Source: Nostoc sp. PCC 7107 (GTDB lineage Bacteria > Cyanobacteriota > Cyanobacteriia > Cyanobacteriales > Nostocaceae). Taken from it: a stretch of DNA of 64,000 nt. The notes beneath the pieces were generated by a model. The model worked only from the letters and a program-made list of their open reading frames with translations, was not told the DNA's origin and made no database searches. This document shows, in pieces, positions 1 through 8,936 of the stretch. The position numbers and the translations under genes are program-made. Each line of letters begins with the position of its first letter. Positions within the stretch are counted from its first letter, which is position 1. The stretch lies in assembly GCF_000316625.1 (NCBI RefSeq), contig NC_019676.1, positions 1,909,001-1,973,000 of the forward strand, in the 5' to 3' direction.

Positions 1-1
1 T

Positions 2-1876
2 GGATTGATTGAAATCACAGCAAAGTTTCTTGACGAAGAAGCTAAGAAAATTACTGCCGATTTAAGAGCCAGATTTTTTGATGTGTACGAACCAGGCTGG
101 CCAGAAGCAATGGATGAAAAGATTCCACGTCGCGATATGGTAAATAAATTGGTAGGTTTCTTAAACAGATCAAAGTCTGGATTACGTGTGACGTTGTTAC
201 TTGGCCCTGGATGCGAAGGTAAATCAACTGTATTACGTCAGACTGTTTGTTGCTTAGTTAAGCCTGAGACTAGCTCTAATTTTCGCATTATTTGGTGGGA
301 AGCAGATGACCCAAAAAACCTTGAACACTTTAAGATTCTTTTAGGGCAATTACCTCTATCAAATATTCAAGAGAAATGGTTGATAGTTTTTGATGATCCT
401 TCTACACAACTGATTAAAATAATTTATAATCTATGCTGTGAATCTTTAGGTCGTCGAGATATTGAGTTTTTACTTTGCTGTCGAGATACTGTGTGGAAAA
501 CTTATGGCGAAAAACTAGGGGGCGGAGAGCGGAACTGTTGGGAAAAGCATCTGGAAGCTCCACAAGAAATGGGTGAATTGACAGACGAAGAAGCAAAAAA
601 AATTATCAGAGCTTGGAAAGCAGCAGGCAAATTAGAATATCAAGATGAGGATGAAGCTAATCTTATCCATAAATTACTGGAAGAACAGAAATCAGACACT
701 GAAAGATTTTATTTAGCAGCTATGCTGCGGATTTGTGAAAATAAAACTGTAGAAGAAGGAGTACAATGGCGACTAAAAAAAATACTGACAGATATTAAGA
801 AAAAACCAAAATATCAATTAATTCTAGATGCCTATGCTTGCATAGTAGCAATGCACAAAGAAGGACTCCGTTATTTAAAACCACATGTTTTAGCTAAGGC
901 AATTGACTATAATAAACCAACTCAGTTACGTTCAGATATTCTAGAAGAGCTTGGCAATGAAATTATTTTGCCTGAAAAGGAGAAACAGCCGATTTTAACA
1001 CGTCAGCGAAGTATAGCAGAGGTTGTCTATGAGCTTATGTCGCACTCTCCTTACTCAATAGATTTTGAGGATAAAATATATCCTAAATTAGCTACATCTG
1101 CTCAGAAATTGCTAGGTACTGTCATTGACAGAAAAGGGCAAGAGATACATAACTGGCAATATCACTTTCCAGGTCACTTTGCTAATAACGAACCTAAAAG
1201 AATTGATTTAGCAATTAGAATTGCCGAAAAGTTGTACTCAGAAAACATAGACGAACACCTTCTTACTAATTTGGCTCAACTTTGTCGTGACAATGGTAGA
1301 AGTGATAAAGCTGTAGATATCTTCCGAAAATGCACTTTAGAAAAGAAGGATAGAAAAGTTTACCATACATGGGCTTTGGCAGAATACGAAACCAATAACT
1401 ATGTAAATTCTGTATGTCTATGTGAGTTTGCCTTAGCTAAGAGTACAAGACCTGTACTTGATGGTGAAAGCATCATGATTTACCTCTCAACTGTGGGACT
1501 TGCTTTTGATGGCTTATGTAAAAATTCTGGTGATGTTTATGCACAAGCATTAGGTGCGTCAGCACAACTTGGATTAAAAATTGCTCCAGGAGTTAAGTTT
1601 AACAAAGACCCTGAAGATAAACAGAAGATGAAAGCAATAGAGTACCTAAATAAAAATATTGACCGCGCTAGAGACAATGGTATTACTGTTGCTAAACTTG
1701 AGCCAAAAGCATTGAAAACACTATTTAAAAATCTTCAAACTGGATTTAATAAAGTTAATCAAAGTTTTTTTGAGAAGATGCACCAGGATAGTGACGCAGG
1801 CGTAGAGGAATTGCTCGAACAATTAAATGAATTAACATTTGAGAATTTGAAGCAAGCGTTAGGTATACCCGAATAA
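2..1876 (+). CDS. STAND-like P-loop NTPase, 5' end outside window
   Basis: The reading frame is open to the left edge, so the TTG at position 5 is probably not the true start and an N-terminal domain is likely missing. Counting from that TTG, a Walker A motif GPGCEGKST lies at residues 67-75, a Walker B strand WLIVFDD at about 125-131, and a sensor-like strand ending LLCCRD at about 156-161. This order fits STAND/AAA-type signalling ATPases. The C-terminal third is helical with TPR-like pairs (for example LAQLCRDNGRSDKAVDIFRK). Proteins with this plan often serve as ligand-sensing switches, including in antiviral defence, but nothing here identifies the effector because the N-terminus is absent. 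The family is a confident guess; the role is open. Confidence 0.6.
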   Translation, partial: GLIEITAKFLDEEAKKITADLRARFFDVYEPGWPEAMDEKIPRRDMVNKLVGFLNRSKSGLRVTLLLGPGCEGKSTVLRQTVCCLVKPETSSNFRIIWWEADDPKNLEHFKILLGQLPLSNIQEKWLIVFDDPSTQLIKIIYNLCCESLGRRDIEFLLCCRDTVWKTYGEKLGGGERNCWEKHLEAPQEMGELTDEEAKKIIRAWKAAGKLEYQDEDEANLIHKLLEEQKSDTERFYLAAMLRICENKTVEEGVQWRLKKILTDIKKKPKYQLILDAYACIVAMHKEGLRYLKPHVLAKAIDYNKPTQLRSDILEELGNEIILPEKEKQPILTRQRSIAEVVYELMSHSPYSIDFEDKIYPKLATSAQKLLGTVIDRKGQEIHNWQYHFPGHFANNEPKRIDLAIRIAEKLYSENIDEHLLTNLAQLCRDNGRSDKAVDIFRKCTLEKKDRKVYHTWALAEYETNNYVNSVCLCEFALAKSTRPVLDGESIMIYLSTVGLAFDGLCKNSGDVYAQALGASAQLGLKIAPGVKFNKDPEDKQKMKAIEYLNKNIDRARDNGITVAKLEPKALKTLFKNLQTGFNKVNQSFFEKMHQDSDAGVEELLEQLNELTFENLKQALGIPE

Positions 1877-1935
1877 TCAAGTACTTAAAAAACAAAATTT
1901 AGAACCAGCAGAGATACATATAGAGTAGCGATCGC

Positions 1936-2496
1936 TCAATTTTCTCCGTGCTGATCAGATGTATTTTTTTTCAGCACACTAGGAATTGCTTCTATAACTT
2001 TGTTAGCGATTTGCTCTGGTGTTTCCCCTTCATTTACCATAATGTGCAAATCAGCTTGAGAGTAAAGTGGTTGGCGTTGTTCGAGAAGCGATCGCAATTT
2101 ACCTTGCGGATCAGGATCTTGCAGCAGTGGTCTTGTGGTATCTTCAGCCAAGCGATTATAGAGTAGCTCCACTGGTAAATCTAGCCACACAATCAAACCG
2201 TGGCGCAAGTAACCCCAGTTTTCTCGCCGCACCACAATTCCGCCGCCTGTGGCTACTGTCAAATTAATATGGGCGCTAACTTGTGCCAAAACATCACTTT
2301 CTAACTGGCGGAATGCGGCTTCCCCTTCTTCAGCAAATAACTGAGTGATGGATCTACCTGTGGCCTTAGCAATCACATCATCAGTATCAACAAATCTATA
2401 ACCCAACTGCGGTGCTAATAACCGCCCGACTGTTGTTTTCCCAGCGCCCATCATCCCAATTAAGTATAGGCTGACTCCTTGCAATAAGCTGCTCAT
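1936..2496 (-). CDS. aroK: shikimate kinase
   Basis: This enzyme phosphorylates the 3-hydroxyl of shikimate with ATP in the cytoplasmic chorismate pathway leading to aromatic amino acids. The 186-residue length is normal for the family. The P-loop GMMGAGKTT sits at residues 14-22, the shikimate-binding DTDD at 37-40, FR at 62-63, and the GGG signature (ATGGGIV) at 84-86. A lid-type arginine is present in DTTRPLL. It stands alone between two NTPase genes, facing away from neither in an obvious operon. The upstream spacer contains a nine-base repeat of the TTTTAGATT type. Identification is secure. Confidence 0.95.
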   Translation of the reverse strand: MSSLLQGVSLYLIGMMGAGKTTVGRLLAPQLGYRFVDTDDVIAKATGRSITQLFAEEGEAAFRQLESDVLAQVSAHINLTVATGGGIVVRRENWGYLRHGLIVWLDLPVELLYNRLAEDTTRPLLQDPDPQGKLRSLLEQRQPLYSQADLHIMVNEGETPEQIANKVIEAIPSVLKKNTSDQHGEN

Positions 2497-2640
2497 ACAA
2501 TTTTAGATTTTAGATTTTAGATTTTGAATTGAGAATTGCGTCTGCGTCCAGCTTGTAGTTAACTTATGTCTGGCAATTATGTATTAAACTAATCTCACCA
2601 GTCGCTTTACTCCAGTAAATTCTCAACTCTTCACTTTACT
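2497..2640. repeat. spacer with short tandem TTTTAGATT repeats
   Basis: Directly upstream of aroK the + strand reads a tandem nine-base unit (TTTTAGATT, about three copies at 2502-2526). Such short tandem repeats are typical of filamentous cyanobacterial spacers. The rest of the spacer shows no gene. Confidence 0.5.
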
Positions 2641-4260
2641 TTAAATCTCGGCATTCAGGCGACTATGTTTGATATGGTTTTTTAAGTTGGCGGCAAAAAT
2701 TGTCTGACTCATCAAAAAGTAGCTTTCTTGTTCTTCGCTTAATGTCAAGTTTTCTTCGATTAAGCGCTCAATCATATACTCTCTTAACACTGGAGTTTGC
2801 GAAAAGCTAGAAGCTTGTTGTTCTATTAGGGAGCGCTTATGTAATAAATCCACAGCTTCTAAGATTAATCTTTGCGATAATCTCGGTGATAAACCTGGTA
2901 TGGTGTTTTTCTGCAACTGACGCACAGAAACAGCATTTTGATTCATTGCCAACCAGTACATTAGATGCTTTTCTAATTGTGACAAACGATGGAACTGGTG
3001 ATCTAATATGGCGCGAATCTCGCCAAAAACTACAGTTCCCTGTGCAGTAAACTCATCAATATTGCCATTAAATAACTCTTGAATCGTCGTGGCTACTAAT
3101 TTGAGAAATAGTGGGTTCCCTGCATATTGTTCTGACAAAGTGCGGAATTTATCTTCTGAAGTGTTAAACAACCCTTTATATTTGAGAATTGACAAACTTT
3201 CTGACTGATTTAAGCCTGTTAATCGTAAAGAGCGTACAGGTAGTGTATTGCCTTCTAAGGCTGCTATTTCTGGAGTTTTTTCTCGACTGGTTAATATTAA
3301 GCAGCTTTGATGTTGAGATTCTCCAACCCGTTTAATTAATTCCCCATATAGTTCATATCCTGGACGATATTGAATTTTTGGAGAGAGAAAGGGAGGAATG
3401 GAATTTTTGATCGTTTGATGGCTAGTTGTGAATGTGGGGTAATTATCGCTACTAGATAAAATTACATCAAAATTATCTAAAACAATTAAACATCGGTTAT
3501 GCCGAAAAAAATCTATCAATTGGGAGATGCGCCCTTCTATATTTTCTGAAATTAATGTATTTTGTTTTGGCAATAAAGTCTGAATTAGTTGTTCTATTAT
3601 CTGCTCTGGGGAAGGAGAAAGACGCAGCGATCGCCAGATAACATAATCAAACTGCTCTTGAATTTCTTGTGCCAACTTCACCGAAAAAGCAGTCTTGCCA
3701 ATACCGCCCATACCTAATAGTAGAAGTAAGCGACAGCCTTCTTGCAAAATCCACTGTTGAGTTTTGGCAATTTCTGTGGTTCGTCCTTGAAAAATACTTA
3801 CATCAATTGCTTCACCCCAATCTTGAATTGAGGTTGATTGCATTTTTGCTAACTCTGTCTCTTGAGTTGTTTGTGTTTGTCTGGAAATGATTGCTGCTGG
3901 TAATAGAAATCTATATTTCTTATACCCAGCTTTTTCAAGTAAATAAGTTACACGACTCCAATTTTTTACTTTCACTGAGTAACCAGCTGCATTACTCAGC
4001 ATTTCTTCTATATACTTGTATAATCCATTAGACAAATAGACTCTAACAGTACTGCTACTCCGACTTTGATAAACTATACTGGCAATTTCCGCCGGACTGC
4101 AACCACAGAGTAAACCTCGGAGAAATTTCTTTTCTACAGGTGTTAAAGCTTTACCTTTTGTTGAGGCTAAATCTACGTATAACTTTTCTAACTCCCAATT
4201 ATTTTTAGCCTCAACAAATTCCTCTTCTACTTGGTTTGAATCTGGTGTTGCCATTACCAT
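2641..4260 (-). CDS. NB-ARC ATPase with N-terminal helix-turn-helix
   Basis: A predicted STAND-family signalling ATPase. Residues about 38-90 (LTPVEKKFLRGLLCGCSPAE onward) look like a helix-turn-helix domain of the type found at the N-terminus of many cyanobacterial NB-ARC proteins. The NB-ARC core follows: Walker A GMGGIGKT at 183-190, Walker B CLIVLDNFD at about 257-265, a TSREK sensor-type motif and a GNPLFLKLVA (GxP-like) motif. Unlike many relatives, it ends after the winged-helix region and has no WD40 or TPR sensor array, so at 539 residues it is a short form. The start could be M1 or M3. The ligand and partner are unknown; a role in regulation or defence is inference. Confidence 0.75.
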   Translation of the reverse strand: MVMATPDSNQVEEEFVEAKNNWELEKLYVDLASTKGKALTPVEKKFLRGLLCGCSPAEIASIVYQSRSSSTVRVYLSNGLYKYIEEMLSNAAGYSVKVKNWSRVTYLLEKAGYKKYRFLLPAAIISRQTQTTQETELAKMQSTSIQDWGEAIDVSIFQGRTTEIAKTQQWILQEGCRLLLLLGMGGIGKTAFSVKLAQEIQEQFDYVIWRSLRLSPSPEQIIEQLIQTLLPKQNTLISENIEGRISQLIDFFRHNRCLIVLDNFDVILSSSDNYPTFTTSHQTIKNSIPPFLSPKIQYRPGYELYGELIKRVGESQHQSCLILTSREKTPEIAALEGNTLPVRSLRLTGLNQSESLSILKYKGLFNTSEDKFRTLSEQYAGNPLFLKLVATTIQELFNGNIDEFTAQGTVVFGEIRAILDHQFHRLSQLEKHLMYWLAMNQNAVSVRQLQKNTIPGLSPRLSQRLILEAVDLLHKRSLIEQQASSFSQTPVLREYMIERLIEENLTLSEEQESYFLMSQTIFAANLKNHIKHSRLNAEI

Positions 4261-4719
4261 AATTTATGTATTTAATATAACCCCGGCAATATCCTAACTA
4301 TTATTCGATGAAGTCAGAATAAATAAAAAGTAAATTTATAACGAATTTGCTAACTGTTGTTAGGTGACTTGGATGTTATTGCTTAGATATCTTTAGACTT
4401 AACGGAAATTTTATAAAGCTTGTTTGAAACTTTAAGCAAACAAATTCAGTCAATACAAATCTACGTAGCTTTTGGTCTGTGCTGTGAGAATTTTAGATTG
4501 GCATCACACTGTGTTTTTAACATCACATTATCGGAATTCTAAAATTCTTGGAAATTAAGCTCTCATCAATAATTTTTGCCGAGCAAGGTGTAAAAAATGA
4601 CTGCATTTTTGAGTTTGTAAGAATCAAGCTTTGCAAAATTAAAGGTGTCAACACAAAAACCGATGCGTATTCTACCTGACTAAGCCCAAATTAATGTGGT
4701 GTGTTAAGAGGCATCAACC
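4261..4719. other. intergenic region, no gene seen
   Basis: About 460 bases of AT-rich spacer between two divergent genes. I see no ORF with a ribosome binding site and no strong hairpin. It presumably carries the promoters for both flanking genes. Confidence 0.5.
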
Positions 4720-4920
4720 ATGACTCGAATTCGTGACGTTGTACAACAAGTTTTATCAACTGGCTATCTAACGGTTGAAGCAGAAAACCAATTACGGCAT
4801 TTATTAAGTACCCGCTATGACTTGGAAGATTTCAATGCTTTCATGACTTTGCAGGAAGCTGCTATGAATGGCAAAGTCAAGCAAGAGTCCCGTGAAAGAC
4901 GTGTGAAGTGTGAAGTGTGA
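4720..4920 (+). CDS. small conserved cyanobacterial protein, 66 aa
   Basis: A 66-residue protein beginning MTRIRDVVQQVLSTGYLTVE, with a compact helical pattern (AENQLRHLLSTRYDLEDFNAFMTLQEAAMNGKVKQES). It resembles short hypothetical proteins that I associate with cyanobacteria, but I know no function. The last residues (RVKCEV) and the stop are encoded by a heptameric short tandem repeat (GTGAAGT, about 4903-4923), so the original C-terminus may have been altered by repeat expansion. No signal peptide or membrane segment is visible. Confidence 0.65.
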   Translation: MTRIRDVVQQVLSTGYLTVEAENQLRHLLSTRYDLEDFNAFMTLQEAAMNGKVKQESRERRVKCEV

Positions 4921-4975
4921 AGTATGAAATTTCATGCTTTAGTCTTCTGGCTGTTGACGAATGACAAATGACTAA

Positions 4976-5677
4976 TTACTTACGTGGTTTGTCATCATCC
5001 CCCGACTCATCGTCCTCAAAAAATGACCAGTCATCGTCATCATTAGCATTTGCAGGTTCGTCTTCAGGCTGTTTGTAGGGAGGAATAATCACGCGGTAGT
5101 CAGCATCATAAACAGATTCTGTCTTGCCTACAGCAGTATTTTTTGGTTCGCGGTAGCTGTAAGAGTAAGTTGAACCAGACTGAGAGGAACCTTTAGGCTC
5201 TGGTTGGCGTTCTTCTGGTTCAAAGTTGCGTACAGGTTCAGTTTTTGGTCTGGGAGGAGGTGTTTGTTCTCGCTGTTCCTCAAAGTCCCAATCATCGTTT
5301 TTATTACTGGTTTCCCAATCATCAAATTCTTCAGTTGCAGCGGCCTTATTTGAACTAGCAGATGATGGAGGCGTAAAACGAGTAGATGTCGGTTCTTCTC
5401 GGCGAGGTGTTCTAACACGCCTGGAGCTTGAGGCTGATTTTAATGGAGTTTGTCGTGGTTGCCCTGCAAAATAATTCGACAATTTAAATAAAGTAGTGAT
5501 CAATACAGATGTCAATGCACCCGCAGTAGTAATAAATAAAATCCACATCCCTAGGGGCAATGGTTGAGTACGCATCCCCAAAAACACTAACGATATAGCA
5601 GGCGACCAGTTCTGGACTAACAAAAGTGTTAGGCCTCCGAGTATTGCCACCAATAAGATTAAGCGAATTACAGCCAT
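4976..5677 (-). CDS. LapA-domain membrane protein
   Basis: The first about 75 residues contain two hydrophobic segments (LILLVAILGGLTLLLVQNW and MWILFITTAGALTSVLITTL), joined by a short stretch with the PLGMWIL pattern typical of the LapA/DUF1049 domain. The remaining about 155 residues are acidic and low in complexity (many D, E, P, S), ending in DDDWSFFEDDESGDDDK, and are probably a disordered cytoplasmic tail. In proteobacteria LapA proteins act in lipopolysaccharide assembly; the cyanobacterial role is not established. It precedes ubiX on the same strand but at about 200 bases, with a repeat-rich spacer between them. Confidence 0.75.
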   Translation of the reverse strand: MAVIRLILLVAILGGLTLLLVQNWSPAISLVFLGMRTQPLPLGMWILFITTAGALTSVLITTLFKLSNYFAGQPRQTPLKSASSSRRVRTPRREEPTSTRFTPPSSASSNKAAATEEFDDWETSNKNDDWDFEEQREQTPPPRPKTEPVRNFEPEERQPEPKGSSQSGSTYSYSYREPKNTAVGKTESVYDADYRVIIPPYKQPEDEPANANDDDDWSFFEDDESGDDDKPRK

Positions 5678-5876
5678 AAAAAGGGCAAAAGTTAAAAGGC
5701 AAAAGTCAAAAGTTATTTAGGTCAGTGAAAACAAAAGGTAAGAGTAAAAAAGTAAAAGATAGTCTATCTTACTTTTACCCTTTTACTTTTACCCTTCGGG
5801 TTCGGCAGTTGCTACCCTGCGGGAACGCCTTCGGCGAACAAGTCGGGAGACCCGCCCAACGCACTGCCTCACCTTT
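5678..5876. repeat. repeat-rich spacer (heptamers and a GC-rich dispersed repeat)
   Basis: The first part contains AAAAGTCAAAAGT/AAAGGTAAAAGT-type short tandem repeats and a hairpin formed by complementary AGTAAAAG and CTTTTACT runs. The second part (5790-5870) is GC-rich. Positions 5840-5858 match exactly, in inverse orientation, the sequence at 54760-54778 (TGGGCGGGTCTCCCGACTT). Related GC-rich islands occur near 9862 and 47576. Confidence 0.65.
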
Positions 5877-6497
5877 TTACTTCCTTCCTTGCCAGCGTTG
5901 AATGGGGATGCAGTCAATCTCTAATTGATCTAAAGTTCGGGCGACGACAAAATCTACTAAGTCCTCGATGGTTTGGGGGTTGTGATACCAAGCGGGAATA
6001 GCTGGGACAATTCTCACCCCCGTTTCTGCCAAGGTGGTTAAGTTACGCAGATGAATCAGGCTAAAAGGAGTTTCGCGGGGAACGATAATTAGTTTGCGTC
6101 CTTCTTTGAGTTGGACATCGGCGGCGCGTTCGAGTAAATCGGAACTCAAACCACCAGCGAGCTTGGCAACTGTACTCATACTACATGGGATGATGATCAT
6201 CCCTAAAGTGCGAAAGGAGCCACTAGCAATGTTGGCGCCCACATCACTCCAAGGGTGACAGCGTAGTTTACCTGCAACGGCTACTCCTGCTTGTTCGCGC
6301 CAGAATTGCTCTTGTTGAGTTGGTTCAGCTGGCATTTTAATTTCCTGTTCTGCTTGCCAAACCATGTAAGTTGATTTAGAGGCAACTAATTCAATTTCAT
6401 AGTCAGCGTCAAGCAAATATTTGAGAGCGCGAACGGCATAAATTAGTCCAGAGGCTCCAGTTACGCCGATGATTAAAGGCTTGGTGTGATGTGACAC
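5877..6497 (-). CDS. ubiX: UbiX-type flavin prenyltransferase
   Basis: UbiX makes prenylated FMN, the cofactor of UbiD-type decarboxylases, from FMN and dimethylallyl phosphate. The 206-residue length and motifs fit: IGVTGASGLIYAVRAL at the N-terminus for FMN binding, IIIPCSMSTVAKLAGGLSSD around residues 99-118, and RKLIIVPRETPFSLIHLRN near residue 135. In cyanobacteria the pathway served is probably plastoquinone synthesis; this is inferred, since no ubiD lies in the window. It lies 19 bases downstream of the RNB-family gene on the same strand, so the two are likely cotranscribed. Confidence 0.9.
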   Translation of the reverse strand: MSHHTKPLIIGVTGASGLIYAVRALKYLLDADYEIELVASKSTYMVWQAEQEIKMPAEPTQQEQFWREQAGVAVAGKLRCHPWSDVGANIASGSFRTLGMIIIPCSMSTVAKLAGGLSSDLLERAADVQLKEGRKLIIVPRETPFSLIHLRNLTTLAETGVRIVPAIPAWYHNPQTIEDLVDFVVARTLDQLEIDCIPIQRWQGRK

Positions 6498-6516
6498 GCG
6501 GTTTTCTTAACAAAAC

Positions 6517-8868
6517 TTATTCATCATCAGTGTATGGTTCTAAATCGTTAGGTTCAAGTTCACGGGAGAGATAAATATCATCTCTGTCATCGTTAATACC
6601 AGAATTGCCTAATCCTTTAGGTAGGCCATCGCTACCAACGGTGACTAAATCAATTTGTTGGCGGTAGTAATCAACACTTTTGACTTGGACTGCGACGCGA
6701 TCGCCTAATCTGTAAGAAGCGCGATTTTTCCGACCAAACAAAGCTTGTTGTCTGGCGCGATATTCATACCAGTCATCTTTGAGGGAACTGACATGAACTA
6801 AACCTTCCACCCGTAGGGGGGCGCTGGGATGTTTTTGTTTGGGCGTATCTGTAGTTGGAACTTCAATTTCCACAAAGAATCCGTAAGATTGCACACCAGT
6901 AATTACACCTTGGAAGACCTGACCGATGCGCTGTTTCATCAGTTGGGCTTTTTGCAACCCTGCTAAGTCGGCTTCGGCTTCTTGGACTTCTTTTTCGCGG
7001 TCGTTGAGTTGAATAATTACCCTGGTCAAATCGCTTTGCAGTTCTTGTTGCAATTCTGGGGGTAAGACGTTCCAGTTTACTTCCAGGTGCGAAGAGGAGT
7101 GACGCAGGTTAATCCGGTCTTTAACACGGGTATTGCGGCGATCGCGTCCGTGTTCTAACAGTCTGTAGTAAACTCGTTGCAATAGCAAATCGGGATAGCG
7201 GCGCAAGGGGGAAGTGCAGTGGGTATATTGTGCTAGTGCTAAACCAAAGTGATTGCTTTTGGTGGTGGTATATCCTGCTGGTTTGAGGGTATCTTGCAAC
7301 AGATAAGTTAACACCTGTTCTGAGGGAGATTCTGCAAACGCCTTAGTTAATAGCTGGTAATCTAAGGGTTGAATATCTGTTTCAGGGTCTAGTGTGAGTT
7401 CTACGCCTAAATTGATGGCCAGTTTCAGCATTTCTTGGACATCTTCGGGATCAGGTGCGCCTTGAACTCGCCAAATCGCCGGAATGCCTAAAGCACTTAA
7501 ATGTTCTGCCATTAGTTGGTTGACTAATAGCACAAACTCTGTAAGCAGCGATCGCACGGTTAAATCGTTGACGATAACTGCGCCTAACATCCCTTCATCA
7601 AAGTAAGGATTTTGATTTGGGGGCAGATTTAACTGCAAACTACCACGACCTAAGCGCACTTGTTTGACAATTTGGTGTAGGTTTTCGAGGTCTTGGAGTA
7701 GCTGTACTACTTCCTCGGATTCTTTAGATGCTTGACCACTAAGAATTGCTTCTGCTTTGTCTTTATTAATGGCTGTATCTACACTAATCACACTCGGCTG
7801 AATTTCCCATTCCACTAATTCCCCTGATGTGGGATCAACAGTAATTAAAAATGAGAGGGTGAGGCGATCGCTACCGGCGACTAAAGAACAGCGATCGGCA
7901 ACTGTTTCTGGTAACATGGGCAAGACCAAGTCGCCCAAGTACACAGAACGCCCTCGCTTCAAAGCTTCCCTGTCTAAGATTTCATCGGGGTGGATAAAGT
8001 GAGAAACATCGGTGATGTGAAAGCCCAAGCGCCAGCCTTTGTTAGTTTTTTCTAAACTCAAGGCATTTTCTACCAGCTTGGCATCAGCGTTGACACCAGT
8101 AATTGCTAAGGTAAATAAACCGCGTAAATCTAATCTATTTTTCAGGTCAGCTTTGAGTATCCTTTTGGGTAACTTAGCCGCTGCTTCTTGAACTGGTTCT
8201 GAGAAATTGCGGGATAAATCATGTTTACAAGTAACTAAATCAATATCGGCTGCGGCTTCAGCATCGCTACCCAGAATTTGCACTACCCTACCGACTGGAG
8301 GATATTGTGCCAACGGATAACGTAGCACTTCCACATGGGCGAGATGGTCGATGGCTTCGGCAAAAGTCATGCCGTTTGTTTGTAGCTTGAGTTCAAACAG
8401 CAGGCGATCGTCTAAAGGTACTGCCCGAAAACCGCTTTCGACTTGTTTAATCCGCGCTAGTAAAGTGTGGTTAGAACGTTCTAAAATTAGCTTAACTTCT
8501 CCTTCAGGAGAGCGACGACGGCTGCCTTCTTTCAGAACTCTCACCAAAACGCGATCGCCATTCCAAGCATTACTTAAATGACTTTCGCGGATGTAGATAT
8601 CTTCCGCACCTTCTACATCTTGAATGGCAAAGCAAAAGCCTTTACTAGAACAACGGAGTTTAGCTTCAATCATCCCTTCTTCAAACACGCGGCGATATTT
8701 GCCCCGTTCTTTGACCAAAATCCCGATTTTTTCGAGTATTTCTAAGGCAATATGCAGCTTTTCTAAACTATCTTCATCTTCGCAGCCAAGCTTCTTTTCT
8801 AAAACTTTCCGAGCTACCAATTTATCATCGGTGAAATTGGCAAGGAGTGTAGCGATTGAAAATTCCAT
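6517..8868 (-). CDS. RNB-family protein with degenerate catalytic site (Zam-like)
   Basis: A 783-residue protein with the RNase II/R plan: N-terminal winged helix and cold-shock domains (to about residue 240), RNB domain (about 245-560), and a C-terminal S1 domain (about 640-745, with GVITGVQSYGFFVEIEV). The RNB domain keeps GWRLGFHITDVSHFI and the HCTSPLRRYPDLL arginine motif. However, the segment that in active enzymes carries four catalytic aspartates (DxxxxxDxDD) reads TGVNADAKLVENALSLEK at about residues 254-271, with the aspartates lost. This matches my recollection of cyanobacterial Zam, named for acetazolamide resistance. An RNA-binding rather than RNA-degrading role is inference. Confidence 0.85.
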   Translation of the reverse strand: MEFSIATLLANFTDDKLVARKVLEKKLGCEDEDSLEKLHIALEILEKIGILVKERGKYRRVFEEGMIEAKLRCSSKGFCFAIQDVEGAEDIYIRESHLSNAWNGDRVLVRVLKEGSRRRSPEGEVKLILERSNHTLLARIKQVESGFRAVPLDDRLLFELKLQTNGMTFAEAIDHLAHVEVLRYPLAQYPPVGRVVQILGSDAEAAADIDLVTCKHDLSRNFSEPVQEAAAKLPKRILKADLKNRLDLRGLFTLAITGVNADAKLVENALSLEKTNKGWRLGFHITDVSHFIHPDEILDREALKRGRSVYLGDLVLPMLPETVADRCSLVAGSDRLTLSFLITVDPTSGELVEWEIQPSVISVDTAINKDKAEAILSGQASKESEEVVQLLQDLENLHQIVKQVRLGRGSLQLNLPPNQNPYFDEGMLGAVIVNDLTVRSLLTEFVLLVNQLMAEHLSALGIPAIWRVQGAPDPEDVQEMLKLAINLGVELTLDPETDIQPLDYQLLTKAFAESPSEQVLTYLLQDTLKPAGYTTTKSNHFGLALAQYTHCTSPLRRYPDLLLQRVYYRLLEHGRDRRNTRVKDRINLRHSSSHLEVNWNVLPPELQQELQSDLTRVIIQLNDREKEVQEAEADLAGLQKAQLMKQRIGQVFQGVITGVQSYGFFVEIEVPTTDTPKQKHPSAPLRVEGLVHVSSLKDDWYEYRARQQALFGRKNRASYRLGDRVAVQVKSVDYYRQQIDLVTVGSDGLPKGLGNSGINDDRDDIYLSRELEPNDLEPYTDDE

Positions 8869-8900
8869 GCAGTGAACCGACCTTTGGTCAAAACATCATG

Positions 8901-8930
8901 TTGATTTAATCTGGTTCTGTTCTGTATACC
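8901..8930 (+). promoter_or_regulatory. candidate sigma-70-type promoter
   Basis: TTGATT at 8901-8906 and TATACC at 8925-8930 are separated by 18 bases. This gives a plausible promoter with transcription starting near 8937, just before the structured region downstream. It is divergent from the RNB-family gene. Read by eye only. Confidence 0.4.
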
Positions 8931-8936
8931 CTCACG

